Of a DNA stretch of 64,000 nucleotides, positions 33,903 through 43,622 are shown piece after piece. Position 1 is the stretch's first letter. The number at the start of each line of letters is the position of its first letter. The notes beneath the pieces were generated by a model. The model was not told where the DNA came from, searched no databases, and worked only from the letters and a program-made list of their open reading frames with translations. Made by a program: the position numbers and the translations under genes. Source of the DNA: Anthoceros angustus (lineage: Eukaryota; Streptophyta; Anthocerotopsida; Anthocerotales; Anthocerotaceae); the NCBI GenBank assembly GCA_010909165.1, contig MU008155.1, forward strand, positions 1,550,001 to 1,614,000. Direction: 5' to 3'.

Positions 33903-36210
33903 TTGCCCGCAGCACCTCCTTTACCAGACCCTGCAGATGTCCTGGATGATCCTCCAGAGATTGAGCCTCCAGCAAATGATCCTGCAGAGTTAGATGAAAA
34001 TCCTCAACCAGAAGAACATGAACAATTAGCAGTAGATGAACAGGAGTTACCTTTACCTCGTAGATCAACTAGGACCCATCGCCCTAGGTCTGAATGGCTT
34101 AATACACCTTATGAACCAGGTGATACCTTTGTCTTTGTTCCACCTAGGACATCCCTAGCAACTCTAGCTACAAATGCAGCTGCCTCAATACTCGATCCTT
34201 CAGATACACCTGCCACATACAAAGAAGCCCTATCAGGCCCCTACAAAGCTGAATGGCAAAAGGCCATTGATTCAGAATACAATAGCCTCATCACAAATCA
34301 CACTTGGGAGCTGGTGACTTTACCTCCGGATAGACGCCCCATTACATCCAAATAGGTGTTTAAATTGAAGCTAAATCCAGACTGTTGCTCGCTTTAAAGC
34401 TCGCCTAGTGGCCCGGCTATACCAGTTCGTGGTTTGACTATACCAAAACTTTCATCAGGTGAAGCCGACATCTATGCGGATTCTTCTGACATTATGTCAG
34501 AAACACAAGCTCCTTGTCCACCAAATGGACGTTAAAACGGCCTTTTAAACGGAGAACTAAAGGAGACTATTTACATGAATGAACCGGTGATACCTTTGTC
34601 TTTGTTCCACCTAGGACATCCCTAGCAACTCTAGCTACAAATGCAGCTGCCTCAATACTCGATCCTTCAGATACACCTGCCACATACAAAGAAGCCCTAT
34701 CAGGCCCCTACAAAGCTGAATGGCAAAAGGCCATTGATTCAGAATACAATAGCCTCATCACAAATCACACTTGGGAGCTGGTGACTTTACCTCCGGATAG
34801 ACGCCCCATTACATCCAAATAGGTGTTTAAATTGAAGCTAAATCCAGACGGTACGGTTGCTCGCTTTAAAGCTCGCCTAGTGGCCCGGGGCTATACCCAG
34901 GTTCAGGGTTTGGACTATACCAAAACTTTCAGTCCACTGGTGAAGCCGACATCTATGCGGATTCTTCTGTATTATGCTGTAAAACACAAGCTCCTTGTCC
35001 ACCAAATGGACGTTAAAACGGCCTTTTTAAACGGAGAACTAAAGGAGACTATTTACATGAATGAACCGGAAGGCTACATTATAGATCCGACTAAGGTATG
35101 TCACTTACTCAAATCTATATACGGACTGAAACAGTCTGCAAGAATGTGGAATGCAAGAGCTGACAAGAAACTTCGCAAACTTGGGTTCGTACCTCTCACT
35201 GCAGATTGCAGTGTATATGTAATGAAGAGAACCAACCAGCTTTGTATCATTGCAGTGTATGTTGATGATAATTTTCTTTTTGCTAGTGATTCCCACATTT
35301 TGGTAGAAAAGAAAGAAGCCCTGTCACAGGAATGGGACATGACTGATGTAGGTCCTTTGAAGTTTGCTTTGGGCGTTCAGTTTAGCTTTAGCCCTGATAG
35401 GATCTGCGTCACCATCCACCAGGCACACGTCATAAGACAAGCATCATCAAATTCAACCTTTCAGCATTACATCCTGTCACCACCCCTATAGCATCTGGAG
35501 ATAAGTTATCCATAGAGGACTATCCAACCACCCCAACAGACATTGCAGAAATGGCAAAAGTACCCTACAGAGAAGCAATAGGTAGTCTCTTGTACTTATC
35601 TGGTTGGACTCGTCCGGACATCTCCCAAGCTGTAGGTGTAGTGTCTCGTTTCCTCTCAAACCCAGGTCAGAAGCACTGGACCGCTGTCAAAAGAATCCTG
35701 CGTTATTTGACAGGCACACAGGATTTTTCCATGAAATATACTGCTGCTGGAAGTGGTACACTTACTTCTTATTCAGATGCAGACTGGGCTGGCGACGTGG
35801 ATTCGAGAAGTCCATCGCTGCATATTGTCTGCTATTATGTGGATCCGCCATCAGCTGGCAGTCTAAAAAACTTACAACAGTGAGCCTCTCATCAATTGAG
35901 GCGGAATACAGAGCCCTATCACTTGCAACACGTGAAATCATATGGGTCCGTCGGTTCTTGGAGAGCATTCACTGGCAGCAACCGACAGCCACAATATTAG
36001 CATGCGACAATCAGTCAGCGATTGCTCTCACAGCGAATCCTATTCTTCATGCACGATCAAAACACATTGAGATACAGTTCCACTTTATTCGTCAAGCAGT
36101 TGAAACAGGCATGATCCGGCTTCAATATGTGCACACGACAGAGAATGTTGCTGACCTGCTAACTAAGGGTCTTCCTAAGGCTACACACGAGCAGCATTGC
36201 AGCTCATTGG
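33903..36210 (+). pseudogene. copia reverse transcriptase and RNase H, with tandem duplication
   Basis: A Pro/Glu-rich linker leads to the RT start (TYKEALSGPYKAEWQKAID). The block 34121-34585 is repeated at 34588-35066 (period 467). The first copy carries several small deletions, the second is the better preserved and continues through DVKTAFLNGELKET, IYGLKQSARMWN and the catalytic AVYVDDNFLFA (about 35255-35287). A frame change near 35445-35470 precedes LYLSGWTRPDISQAVG and the RNase H motifs SDADWAGD and SSIEAEYRAL, with another shift near 35800. Described as found; no product expected. Confidence 0.9.
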
Positions 36211-36759
36211 GCTTGACGGGGACATCAACTTATCTGGAAAACAAGCTGCATGCCACAGCCTATGAATTTAGGATTCCGTGCCATTTGGGCATCCACGGAG
36301 AACACATCTCCCGTGTGTTACGCACAACTCAGTTATTGGAGCCAGTCCTGCATCGCCTACACACACGCACATGAATCAGTCCTGGATGAAGCATCAAGGT
36401 AAACAAATCAGGACTCACGGAAACTCTTAGCTTTATCGCCATACCATTGCTGCAAGCATGAGTTACGTCGATCAGCTTGCAGCGGATCTTCACACATGGT
36501 GGATACACGGGTTCTGCACTTCACCTTAATCACCTTGCGGTGAGCATGGGATTTAGGAGGCAATAATACCCAGTAGGCTAGCAGGATCGCTAGGGCAAGC
36601 TCAAACAGTCGAGCGGCGATCAGCCAGCATGCACAAGCCATAGCAAGGGGGCGCGCGTTCAAAGTACGTTCGCGGCACCAAAGCTAACAGTGTGGAGACC
36701 TTTTTTTTTTGCGCTTCACCTCAAGCCTTCCGCTGCGAGTTAAGATTGGCGTTAGGTCT

Positions 36760-36768
36760 GAGGGGGCG
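36760..36768 (+). other. Polypurine tract before the 3' LTR
   Basis: GAGGGGGCG immediately precedes the 3' LTR, where plus-strand synthesis is primed. Confidence 0.75.
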
Positions 36769-36973
36769 TATTAGAATGGCCATTACCTATTTCAGACACT
36801 AACCCAATAACGTTTCGTAATTAAGTTAGGTTAAAACGGTTACAACTCGCTCTTTGTTGATATGCTTCTTTGAACCTCAATGTAGTTATCTTTTACGCCT
36901 ACGCTTGTGCACCTTCGTGCTTTTCGATCATGATGTTGTCTTCGATCAGGCTGGCCACGCCATAACCTCTATA
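36769..36973 (+). repeat. 3' LTR (205 bp), ends TA...TA
   Basis: Same length and same terminal bases as the 5' LTR, with about five substitutions, four of them transitions. Confidence 0.95.
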
Positions 36974-36978
36974 GGCAT
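36974..36978. repeat. 5-bp target-site duplication (GGCAT), right
   Basis: Copy of the GGCAT before the 5' LTR. Confidence 0.9.
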
Positions 36979-37590
36979 ATTCGAACCCTTACAAGTGTGT
37001 TAAAGTTGCCAAGCCGACCTCAACTGAGAGCCATTGACCATAAACAAGGACTTGTCTAGACATAGCAAGCCAATCTGTTGTGCAGACCAAAACACCATGC
37101 ACTGAAGAAGATTCACGGACCATGACGAGACGGAAAGTTCTTATGGATGCATCCGCACATGCATTGAACATGCTCAATTCATTGTCCGAGAGGCTTGAAC
37201 ATAGAATAAAAAAAAACTTCTTTTGCTGGGGAGTTTGGTAGGTAAGTACTATTGTTGATAATCTAGGCAAAAACCAACAAATGATGTCCTAGTATGACAG
37301 TGTTGAAGAAAGTGAAGTTGATATTGTTCTTAAAAAGGGTAGGTCATGAGCAAGTTTTTGCACTTTTCAAGGTTTCCATTATAGATTGGACATTGAACTA
37401 ATATCTTGATTCCACTTTGAATATCAATGATAGATGGATAAATACTGTACAAATTTTGTTACACTTCCTTGCAAATGATATGGCATGGTGAACCCACCGA
37501 TACTTTGTATGTCCCACTATGGTACATCCGTTCCCAGTTTCCGATGGATCTAAATTAATAGAGGTTATAGATTATAAAAGGCGGCCTCCG

Positions 37591-38302
37591 CATAAACATA
37601 TACTATTTTTATTGTCTCCACGCGATGCTGGATGGCTAGTGAAAGTCGGGAACTTGTTGCATACTACGGCTCTCAATGTGGACTAAGTGTTTAGAGATGG
37701 GATGCACTAAGAGACTTCAAGGAACTTCTTCATGATTACACGTGCTTGAGGTGTTCCAAAGTGTGTCACAACAATGTTTCGCACTTCAATCACAATCTTA
37801 TGCCGGCACATAGGCTGAAGCCATTGCCTCTGAAGAAGAAGGATCATCAGCATGACGAACTACTTCTTCCAAAAATCACCAATCCAATTGGGCTGAAGAT
37901 GCACCAAACTGAGAAGAGGCGCAAAACCGAATGAGAGAAGCTTGTGCATAAACATATACTATTTTTATTGTCTCCACGCGATGCCGGATGGCTAGTGAAA
38001 GTCGGGAACTTGTTGCATACTACGGCTCTCAATGTGGACTAAGTGTTTAGAGATGGGATGCACTAAGAGACTTCAAGGAACTTCTTCATGATTACACGTG
38101 CTTGAGGTGTTCCAAAGTGTGTCACAACAATGTTTCGCACTTCAATCACAATCTTATGCCGGCACATAGGCTGAAGCCATTGCCTCTGAAGAAGAAGGAT
38201 CATCAGCATGACGAACTACTTCTTCCAAAAATCACCAATCCAATTGGGCTGAAGATGCACCAAACTGAGAAGAGGCGTGCAAAAACTGAATGAGAGAAGC
38301 TT
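37591..38302. repeat. Near-identical tandem duplication, 356-bp unit, two copies
   Basis: Unit 1 (37591-37946) and unit 2 (37947-38302) differ at only a few positions (for example ATGCTGG/ATGCCGG and a 2-bp indel near the end). Each carries the same Lys/His-rich 60-codon open frame (37746-37934 and 38102-38293) that I cannot assign. The low divergence makes this a recent duplication. Confidence 0.95.
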
Positions 38303-38765
38303 GTACAGATAAACAAGGAATAAGGTGCACCAACCAAGGAGTGAAATGTTCATAAATAAATGTTTGTTTTCCTTAGAGCATGTTTGGGGAAGAACTAAGA
38401 AATTTAACATAACTTGGAAATGCGTATGCGCGAACGATCCAAGGACCAACCCAAGGGTAAATAATGCAACCCTAATCATTGTCATAATTTCTATGTACTG
38501 GGATAACGGGATATCCCGGGGTTGACGGAACGGACCGCGGGGATAACAAAACGCCGTGATAACTATCACGGAATGACCGACGTCCACGAGGATGGTAATG
38601 GATAAGTTTAAGATTACGAGACAAAAGTGCTGGCAAAAGAAAGACCGACATGTTAGTGTATATGTGTATTTAGGGACTGAACTCAAGCCTATTAAATACT
38701 AGCACGGCCAAGGGCTGCCATGTTTGGTGGTGTGAATCAACGTCCTTGCTTAGGCTGCTAGGCTG

Positions 38766-38833
38766 TTTCATTCTAGATCCCTACATTTTGCACTTAATCT
38801 TTCATTCTAGATCCCTACATTTTGTACTTAATT
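38766..38833. repeat. 34-bp unit tandem repeat, two copies
   Basis: TTTCATTCTAGATCCCTACA plus the following 14 bases is repeated head to tail with one or two changes. Confidence 0.85.
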
Positions 38834-40031
38834 TGCCTTCATAATGCCACCAGGAGACTCGGGGCCAAGACAATGAAGAAATCCAGCCTGCAGATGCACC
38901 AACCCCACCACCAGCCATTGTGAGCAGTGCATATGAGTTGCACTCTACCTCGGCCTGCACTGGCCTACGGATCCCTTGGCAGTTTCCTAGATCATGACTC
39001 ACTCACGACTTCTCCACTAAAGGCTTTTACCCTTGTTCAAACACCGGGTTTTGCAACAGTCGTCGCATTCCCTAGCCTTCCTGGAGCACACAAAACATGG
39101 CTAGGATGCGGCTAGCACTCCACAAAGAAAGAATATCGTCAAACAAGTTGCTTGTTGCCTCTTCATACTCAACCAGTTGAATCCTTCTTACCCGAGCTTT
39201 CAGCGCTGGCATGCTTCATCTCTTCAAGAAGCCTATCATCATGCCATGTTGGCGAATATAGTGAATGAATCTTCTAGCGGATGTGCTGCCACTGGCATCT
39301 AGCTTATGCACGAAAAGCATTGGAGGACCAATTTGTGGAAGCTTCTATACATATATAATAATAATAAAAACTCATTAAAAATAAATATTAAGACGCAAGC
39401 TGACGACACACTTCAAAGTAGGCTGCCGTATCCGGGATGGACGGAAAGTTATTGGATTCGTATTTAGCACGAGACGAAGAGCAGGTATGTACGAGGGCAA
39501 AATGCCTAGCATGGTCAACTTTCGGTTGCGGCCACATGTCTAAAAGGGGATGTGATTGTTGCTTTTGGGTTTGCCCCACCCAATCCACAATGGTTGGCGA
39601 GCGCCGTTGCCTAAAGGCTGAATTATTCCTCAAAAGGTGTGCGAGCCCGCAAAACCAAGCGCGCATGCTCCTTTGTGTCCTGGACACCCAACAGTTTATC
39701 GGCAACGTGATAATTGTACATAAGGAATGTTGCGATGGGGGGGATCTTCCCCAGGGACGGGGCCTGAGGCCGGCTGTGGCAGGTGGCTACCCCGATGTGG
39801 GATCCGGTAATTATTGGCGTGTTTGTGCGGTTGCGCTTTATTTTACAGCGTCGAATTTCGTTCTGCGTTTGGAAGGAGGACATGTCCATCCACCAGGGGG
39901 GGAATCTGGGGTAGTCAACCAATGGCGCCGTGGGTTTGCGATTGCACGATCATTCCCCACCAATTATGCGCTGTGTACTAAGCGGATGCACTGTATGTAC
40001 ATCCTGTAACAAGGGAGGGAGAACGAAATCC

Positions 40032-40169
40032 ATGGCGGTGAAGGATGGTACTTACCCTGAGAGAAATCCCCTTCCTGGCGGGTACTTTGCGCCCAATGCG
40101 TTCCCGACACATCCCTACAACGCACTCCAGTGGCTCCCTCGATTTGACGTGAATAAAGAATGGCAGAAG
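40032..40169 (+). CDS. Candidate first coding exon, unknown protein
   Basis: A frame of 46 codons starts at an ATG with G at +4 and ends at a plausible phase-0 donor (AAG|GTGCGT). Its Pro/Tyr/Asn-rich peptide (PGGYFAPNAFPTHPYNALQW) looks protein-like rather than random. I could not find convincing later exons or assign a family. It may be a small organelle-associated protein exon, or nothing. Confidence 0.25.
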
Positions 40170-41930
40170 GTGCGTGGAACGGTCAAAGGAGAGTAGCAGG
40201 GCCCCACGAGTTCGGGCGCCAAGCTGCTCTGCTTCCCCGGGTCAGCTCGGCTCCTCCGGCAGATGGAATATGTTAAAGATAGCGGAGCCGCTGCCGAAAT
40301 GGGAGGATGTGGATCTGACGAGTGACCACCGAAGCGGCTGCTGCTGCAGAGTGCGGAGTGGCCGCATGATGCATGTCGTCACGCCACCTTGCCAAGGGCG
40401 TCGCCCATGGCACGTCTTGGGTCCTGGTGAGCTGCTGTGGCCACATGGACGCGCGTGGTGGGTCGTCAGACCTCCCCAACCGGACTGCGTAATGGCGCCG
40501 TATCTTCAAGTATCCTGAGGGCCCGCCCAGGGGCACCGGGCAACGAAGCCAAGGGGATGTGAAGGGAGCTCTACTCTCTCTAGATCCTTGGCTAAGCGCC
40601 GGACGAAACTGGGACTCTGCTGGAGCCGGTCTTGCGCTTTGGAGTTGGGAACTGTTTGGAGTCTTGGGACACACGGGGCTGATAAGCCATGCCAGCCGTG
40701 GCCTCCTGCTGCTGTAAGATATCAGGGCATCGAACCGTGAGACAAATCCACGCACTGCTCGATGCGGATTTCGTTCTCGGCAGTGCGCACTTACCTGACA
40801 AGAAGCGACACCGAGGTATGGTTGCCAACGATTTCAGCCAAGCAGCTGCACTCTGCTGTGGTACAGAGTAGGGAACGAGGCTCTAACAACCCGAGAACCG
40901 GACCCACCTTTAGCAGGGAAGAATCATGTCAGACAGGAAGGAATCGTGCTCAAAACTTTCTCGTGTTTCGTCAACCAGGGGATTGCCCCTGGAGAATCCA
41001 AGCCTCGTTTGGAACAGCAACGCACAGTGAACTTAAATGTATCTAGCAATTTTCCATCAACAGCATCCAGCAATAGTGTGAGAACTTTAAAAGACACACT
41101 GTGGAAGCCAGGGTGTGCCTGCATGCACCACGATTGTTTGAGAACTTAAAAAAAAACAAGACACCGTGCCTGCATGCACGACAGTTGTTTGAGAACTTGA
41201 AAAAAAAAGGACACGCAGTGGAGATCAGGGTATGTCTGCAGGCAGATTCCCAACAAGATGTTAGCAGTTGCTGCTAAGGGAAGGGAAACGTGGCAAGAAA
41301 AAACGTCCAACGAAATTAGTGCATGCTCCCCCGTGTCTCAGATAGATACTTGACTGTCAGCAATGCATCAGCTTGCGGGCAAATCGTCACCTGTGGACCC
41401 TCACTCAAGTCTTCCGCGTCACTGGCAGTGGAAGTGCTAAAATTTTTGACGTGGGGAGAGCATAAAATATGTCAAATAGGGAGAAGGGCCCCAGGCCTTG
41501 TTCCCATGTTTGAAGGGGACCGCGCACCTTCCGAACAACCCCGCCAGGTAGGCACTCCCTCACAATTCACGTTGTTCAGGAATCTGGCGGAACATCGATA
41601 GAAAAATTGTCTGCAACCCGCACTTGAACAATGACTAGGTATCTACCAGCTTCCACCCGTTTGCAGGTGCTTTTACAGCTTAGTCCCAACGGCAGCAGGG
41701 GACTTGGTCACGACCACATTTGTCAAGAGGGTGACAGTAGAGACGGCGAGCATGATCCCCACTTGTAATAATAAGTGGGGGAGGGAAGCCCGTGCTGGTC
41801 GCTGCGTCCTCTATCACACACCTCAAGGAAGTCGAAATGGATGTCAAGCTGATATCTTGAAAACCATTTGCACCTGGAAGGCTTCTGTGATGAAGCCAAT
41901 GGCATAAAATGGCTGCAGAACCACTTCACC
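40170..41930. other. Intergenic; contains a small degenerate repeat
   Basis: No gene recognised. The part next to 41930 is probably RAF1 3' UTR. The degenerate repeat is annotated at 41078. Confidence 0.5.
41078..41240. repeat. Degenerate tandem repeat, about 55-bp unit, about three copies
   Basis: Units share TGCCTGCATGCA, a GTTTGAGAACTT block, an A-run and GACAC. The A-runs (8-9 bases) differ in length between copies. Confidence 0.75.
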
Positions 41931-43310
41931 TCATTCCCAAACTGCATCTTCGTCCTCAGGAAGGGGGGGTCTCAAAACAACTACAACTTTCCCGAATGTC
42001 TTTGGGTTTGTGACAGCTGCTTTGGAGCCTAACCGCAGAGCCAAGCGCTGGTTTTCCTCTACCAGAAAGTAAGCATCTTCCTCCAGATCGACGTTTCCCT
42101 TGTCCACCACCAACAAAACAGGCTCGTTCCTGCCCTTCCTTGTAACGGTCCCCGGAGATGACCCCACATCTAAAACAGTTGCATCAGGGAACACCACAGC
42201 AATGGGAGCCCGGGACGTCACGACAGAGGACCATCCTGGAAGAGCGAGCCATGACTTCCACGCAGGTTGTGCACCGTAAACGTTAAAGGGACCATCACCA
42301 AAAGCTCCAACCAGAGGAGCTTTTTCCACAGACGCCAGGTCAGTAGCTGCAGGCAGTATAACAGGCAGGGGAGAGTTTTCCGCATCCTGTTTACTAGGAA
42401 GCCTCACCACCTGTAACCTAGCCCTAACGGCCTCCTCCCGCACGGATGACTCCGGAGCTGCTTCCAACCCTAGGGCTCCCCTCAGCTTGCTCCGTGCAGA
42501 TTCAGAAACGGCATAGCTGAGCCCCTTGCTGATCAGGCTCTCTTTCTCAGCATCGGATCTCACCTCCTTGCTCTGACGGTAACAAGCGAAGGCAAGACAG
42601 TCCCCCGGCCGGCCGTTGTTGAAGGCTCCCCACCCTTCCTCCCTCTTCCTCCTATCGTAGTCCTTCACAGCCCGGGCCAGCTCCTTGGCCTCTTTAGGGT
42701 CCATCCTTCTCTCCACGATCAACTCCGCCGAAGCCTTCCTCTGATCCGTGGACAGAATTCTGAGCTCGTACAGCAGCTCTGCCCCTCCCACATCGAAGAA
42801 ATTCAGCACCTCCGCGCCCATTCCCCCGGCTATGAGCGACAGCCGCACCTGGGACGCCCCCACGATCATGTTCTGCTCCACCCCGGTCACCCCGGTGGCC
42901 TCATCGATCTGCGTCGGGGTGTAGCCCGCCCGGGTGAGGAAGGGGACGACCAGCGCGTACTCGTGCCACAGCCCCCGCCTCTCCCTCAGGATCTGCAGCT
43001 GCTCCTCCGGGGACGCGGTACCCGGAGCAGGCAGGTTGGTGACCGGGGGCCGGAAGGGCTGGTACACGTCCTTCCCCCCTGCTGCTGCGCACACCCATCG
43101 CGCGCATCTCTGCCTTCCGCTGCCGCTCAGATCTGCACACGACGATGCGGCACCGAATCGTGCCGCCTGCGCTTGGCCGCTGCACAGGCTGAGAAAGGGA
43201 GGCGCGCAAGAGCTCCTGACGACGCTAGGGCTCCTGCACTTCCAGCCCTCGAAATGCTGGCAGATCGCCGCGGCACATCCGGGACCGGCAAGGCTGGCCT
43301 CCATGGCCAT
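41931..43310 (-). CDS. RAF1: Rubisco accumulation factor 1, chloroplastic
   Basis: An intronless gene of 459 residues. RAF1 is a stromal chaperone that binds folded Rubisco large-subunit dimers and helps assemble the L8 core. The N-terminal 70 residues form a Cys/Ser/Arg-rich transit peptide (ending near VCAAAGG). The alpha-helical domain follows: VYQPFRPP, QLQILRERRGLWHEYA, GYTPTQIDEATGVTGVEQN, GGAELLYELRILS, and WGAFNNGRPGDCLAFACYRQSKE. A variable linker then leads to the beta-sheet dimerisation domain (VVRLPSKQDAE, PGWSSVVTSRAPIAVVF, DEDAVWE at the C-terminus). Length and order fit the plant family. A second in-frame ATG two codons later could also be used. It reads in the same direction as the membrane-protein gene, which ends 313 bp upstream of its start. 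Confidence 0.96.
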   Translation of the reverse strand: MAMEASLAGPGCAAAICQHFEGWKCRSPSVVRSSCAPPFLSLCSGQAQAARFGAASSCADLSGSGRQRCARWVCAAAGGKDVYQPFRPPVTNLPAPGTASPEEQLQILRERRGLWHEYALVVPFLTRAGYTPTQIDEATGVTGVEQNMIVGASQVRLSLIAGGMGAEVLNFFDVGGAELLYELRILSTDQRKASAELIVERRMDPKEAKELARAVKDYDRRKREEGWGAFNNGRPGDCLAFACYRQSKEVRSDAEKESLISKGLSYAVSESARSKLRGALGLEAAPESSVREEAVRARLQVVRLPSKQDAENSPLPVILPAATDLASVEKAPLVGAFGDGPFNVYGAQPAWKSWLALPGWSSVVTSRAPIAVVFPDATVLDVGSSPGTVTRKGRNEPVLLVVDKGNVDLEEDAYFLVEENQRLALRLGSKAAVTNPKTFGKVVVVLRPPLPEDEDAVWE

Positions 43311-43622
43311 CTCTCAGAGCGCCTCCTCCAGCAAGCCCCGATGCAGAGAACGTAACGCCGGGCCCGGCACAGTGCAACGCTTCGGCATCGTGCCCAAAAT
43401 CGTCTTGAAACATTGCATTTACATTATCCGTATATATCTACATACATACATATACACTCGACGGGTGTGTCGTGACGCTTGCTCCATCGTTATCCTGAAA
43501 TCGTGAGATTTGTTTGGAATCGATGCCTCTCGCGACATCGCTTTCGGCTCAACATGGTTTCAATTCTGGCACGTCAAATGTTGTCCTGGCACTTCGGCCT
43601 TAGAGAAGCTGTGGATTGGAAT
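43311..43622. other. RAF1 upstream region
   Basis: 312 bp separate the RAF1 start from the end of the next minus-strand gene. An ATACATACAT-type run (43437-43455) lies about 130 bp before the RAF1 start. No clear TATA box was found. Confidence 0.4.

Larger units (their letters stand above)
30133..36973 (+). mobile_element. Ty1/copia LTR retrotransposon, rearranged and defective
   Basis: Two 205-bp LTRs, a primer-binding site, a polypurine tract and a perfect 5-bp target duplication frame 6.8 kb of internal sequence. The domain order gag, protease, integrase, reverse transcriptase, RNase H is that of the copia superfamily. The LTRs differ at about five of 205 positions, so insertion is fairly recent, yet the coding part carries stops, frameshifts, a copied protease segment inside gag, an inverted integrase segment and a tandem duplication before the reverse transcriptase. 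Much of that damage may predate insertion, so this copy could have moved with proteins supplied by an intact relative. Two extra open frames lie between the 5' LTR and gag. Confidence 0.96.
36979..40031. other. Mostly AT-rich non-coding DNA with tandem duplications
   Basis: No recognisable gene. An open frame of 190 codons (39437-40009) is Cys-rich but irregular and shares its length with open frames on the other strand, so I do not call it. The tandem repeats are listed separately. Short palindromes (GGGATATCCC near 38509, CGTGATAACTATCACG near 38553) lie just after the large repeat. Confidence 0.5.

Noticed and set aside
36979-37270. PPR-like minus-strand frame next to the retroelement
   Set aside because: Superficial resemblance only; it lacks the spacing of PPR motifs seen in the true fragment at 50734-50860.
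39437-40009. 190-codon Cys-rich plus-strand frame
   Set aside because: No recognisable motif, irregular composition, and comparable frames on the opposite strand.
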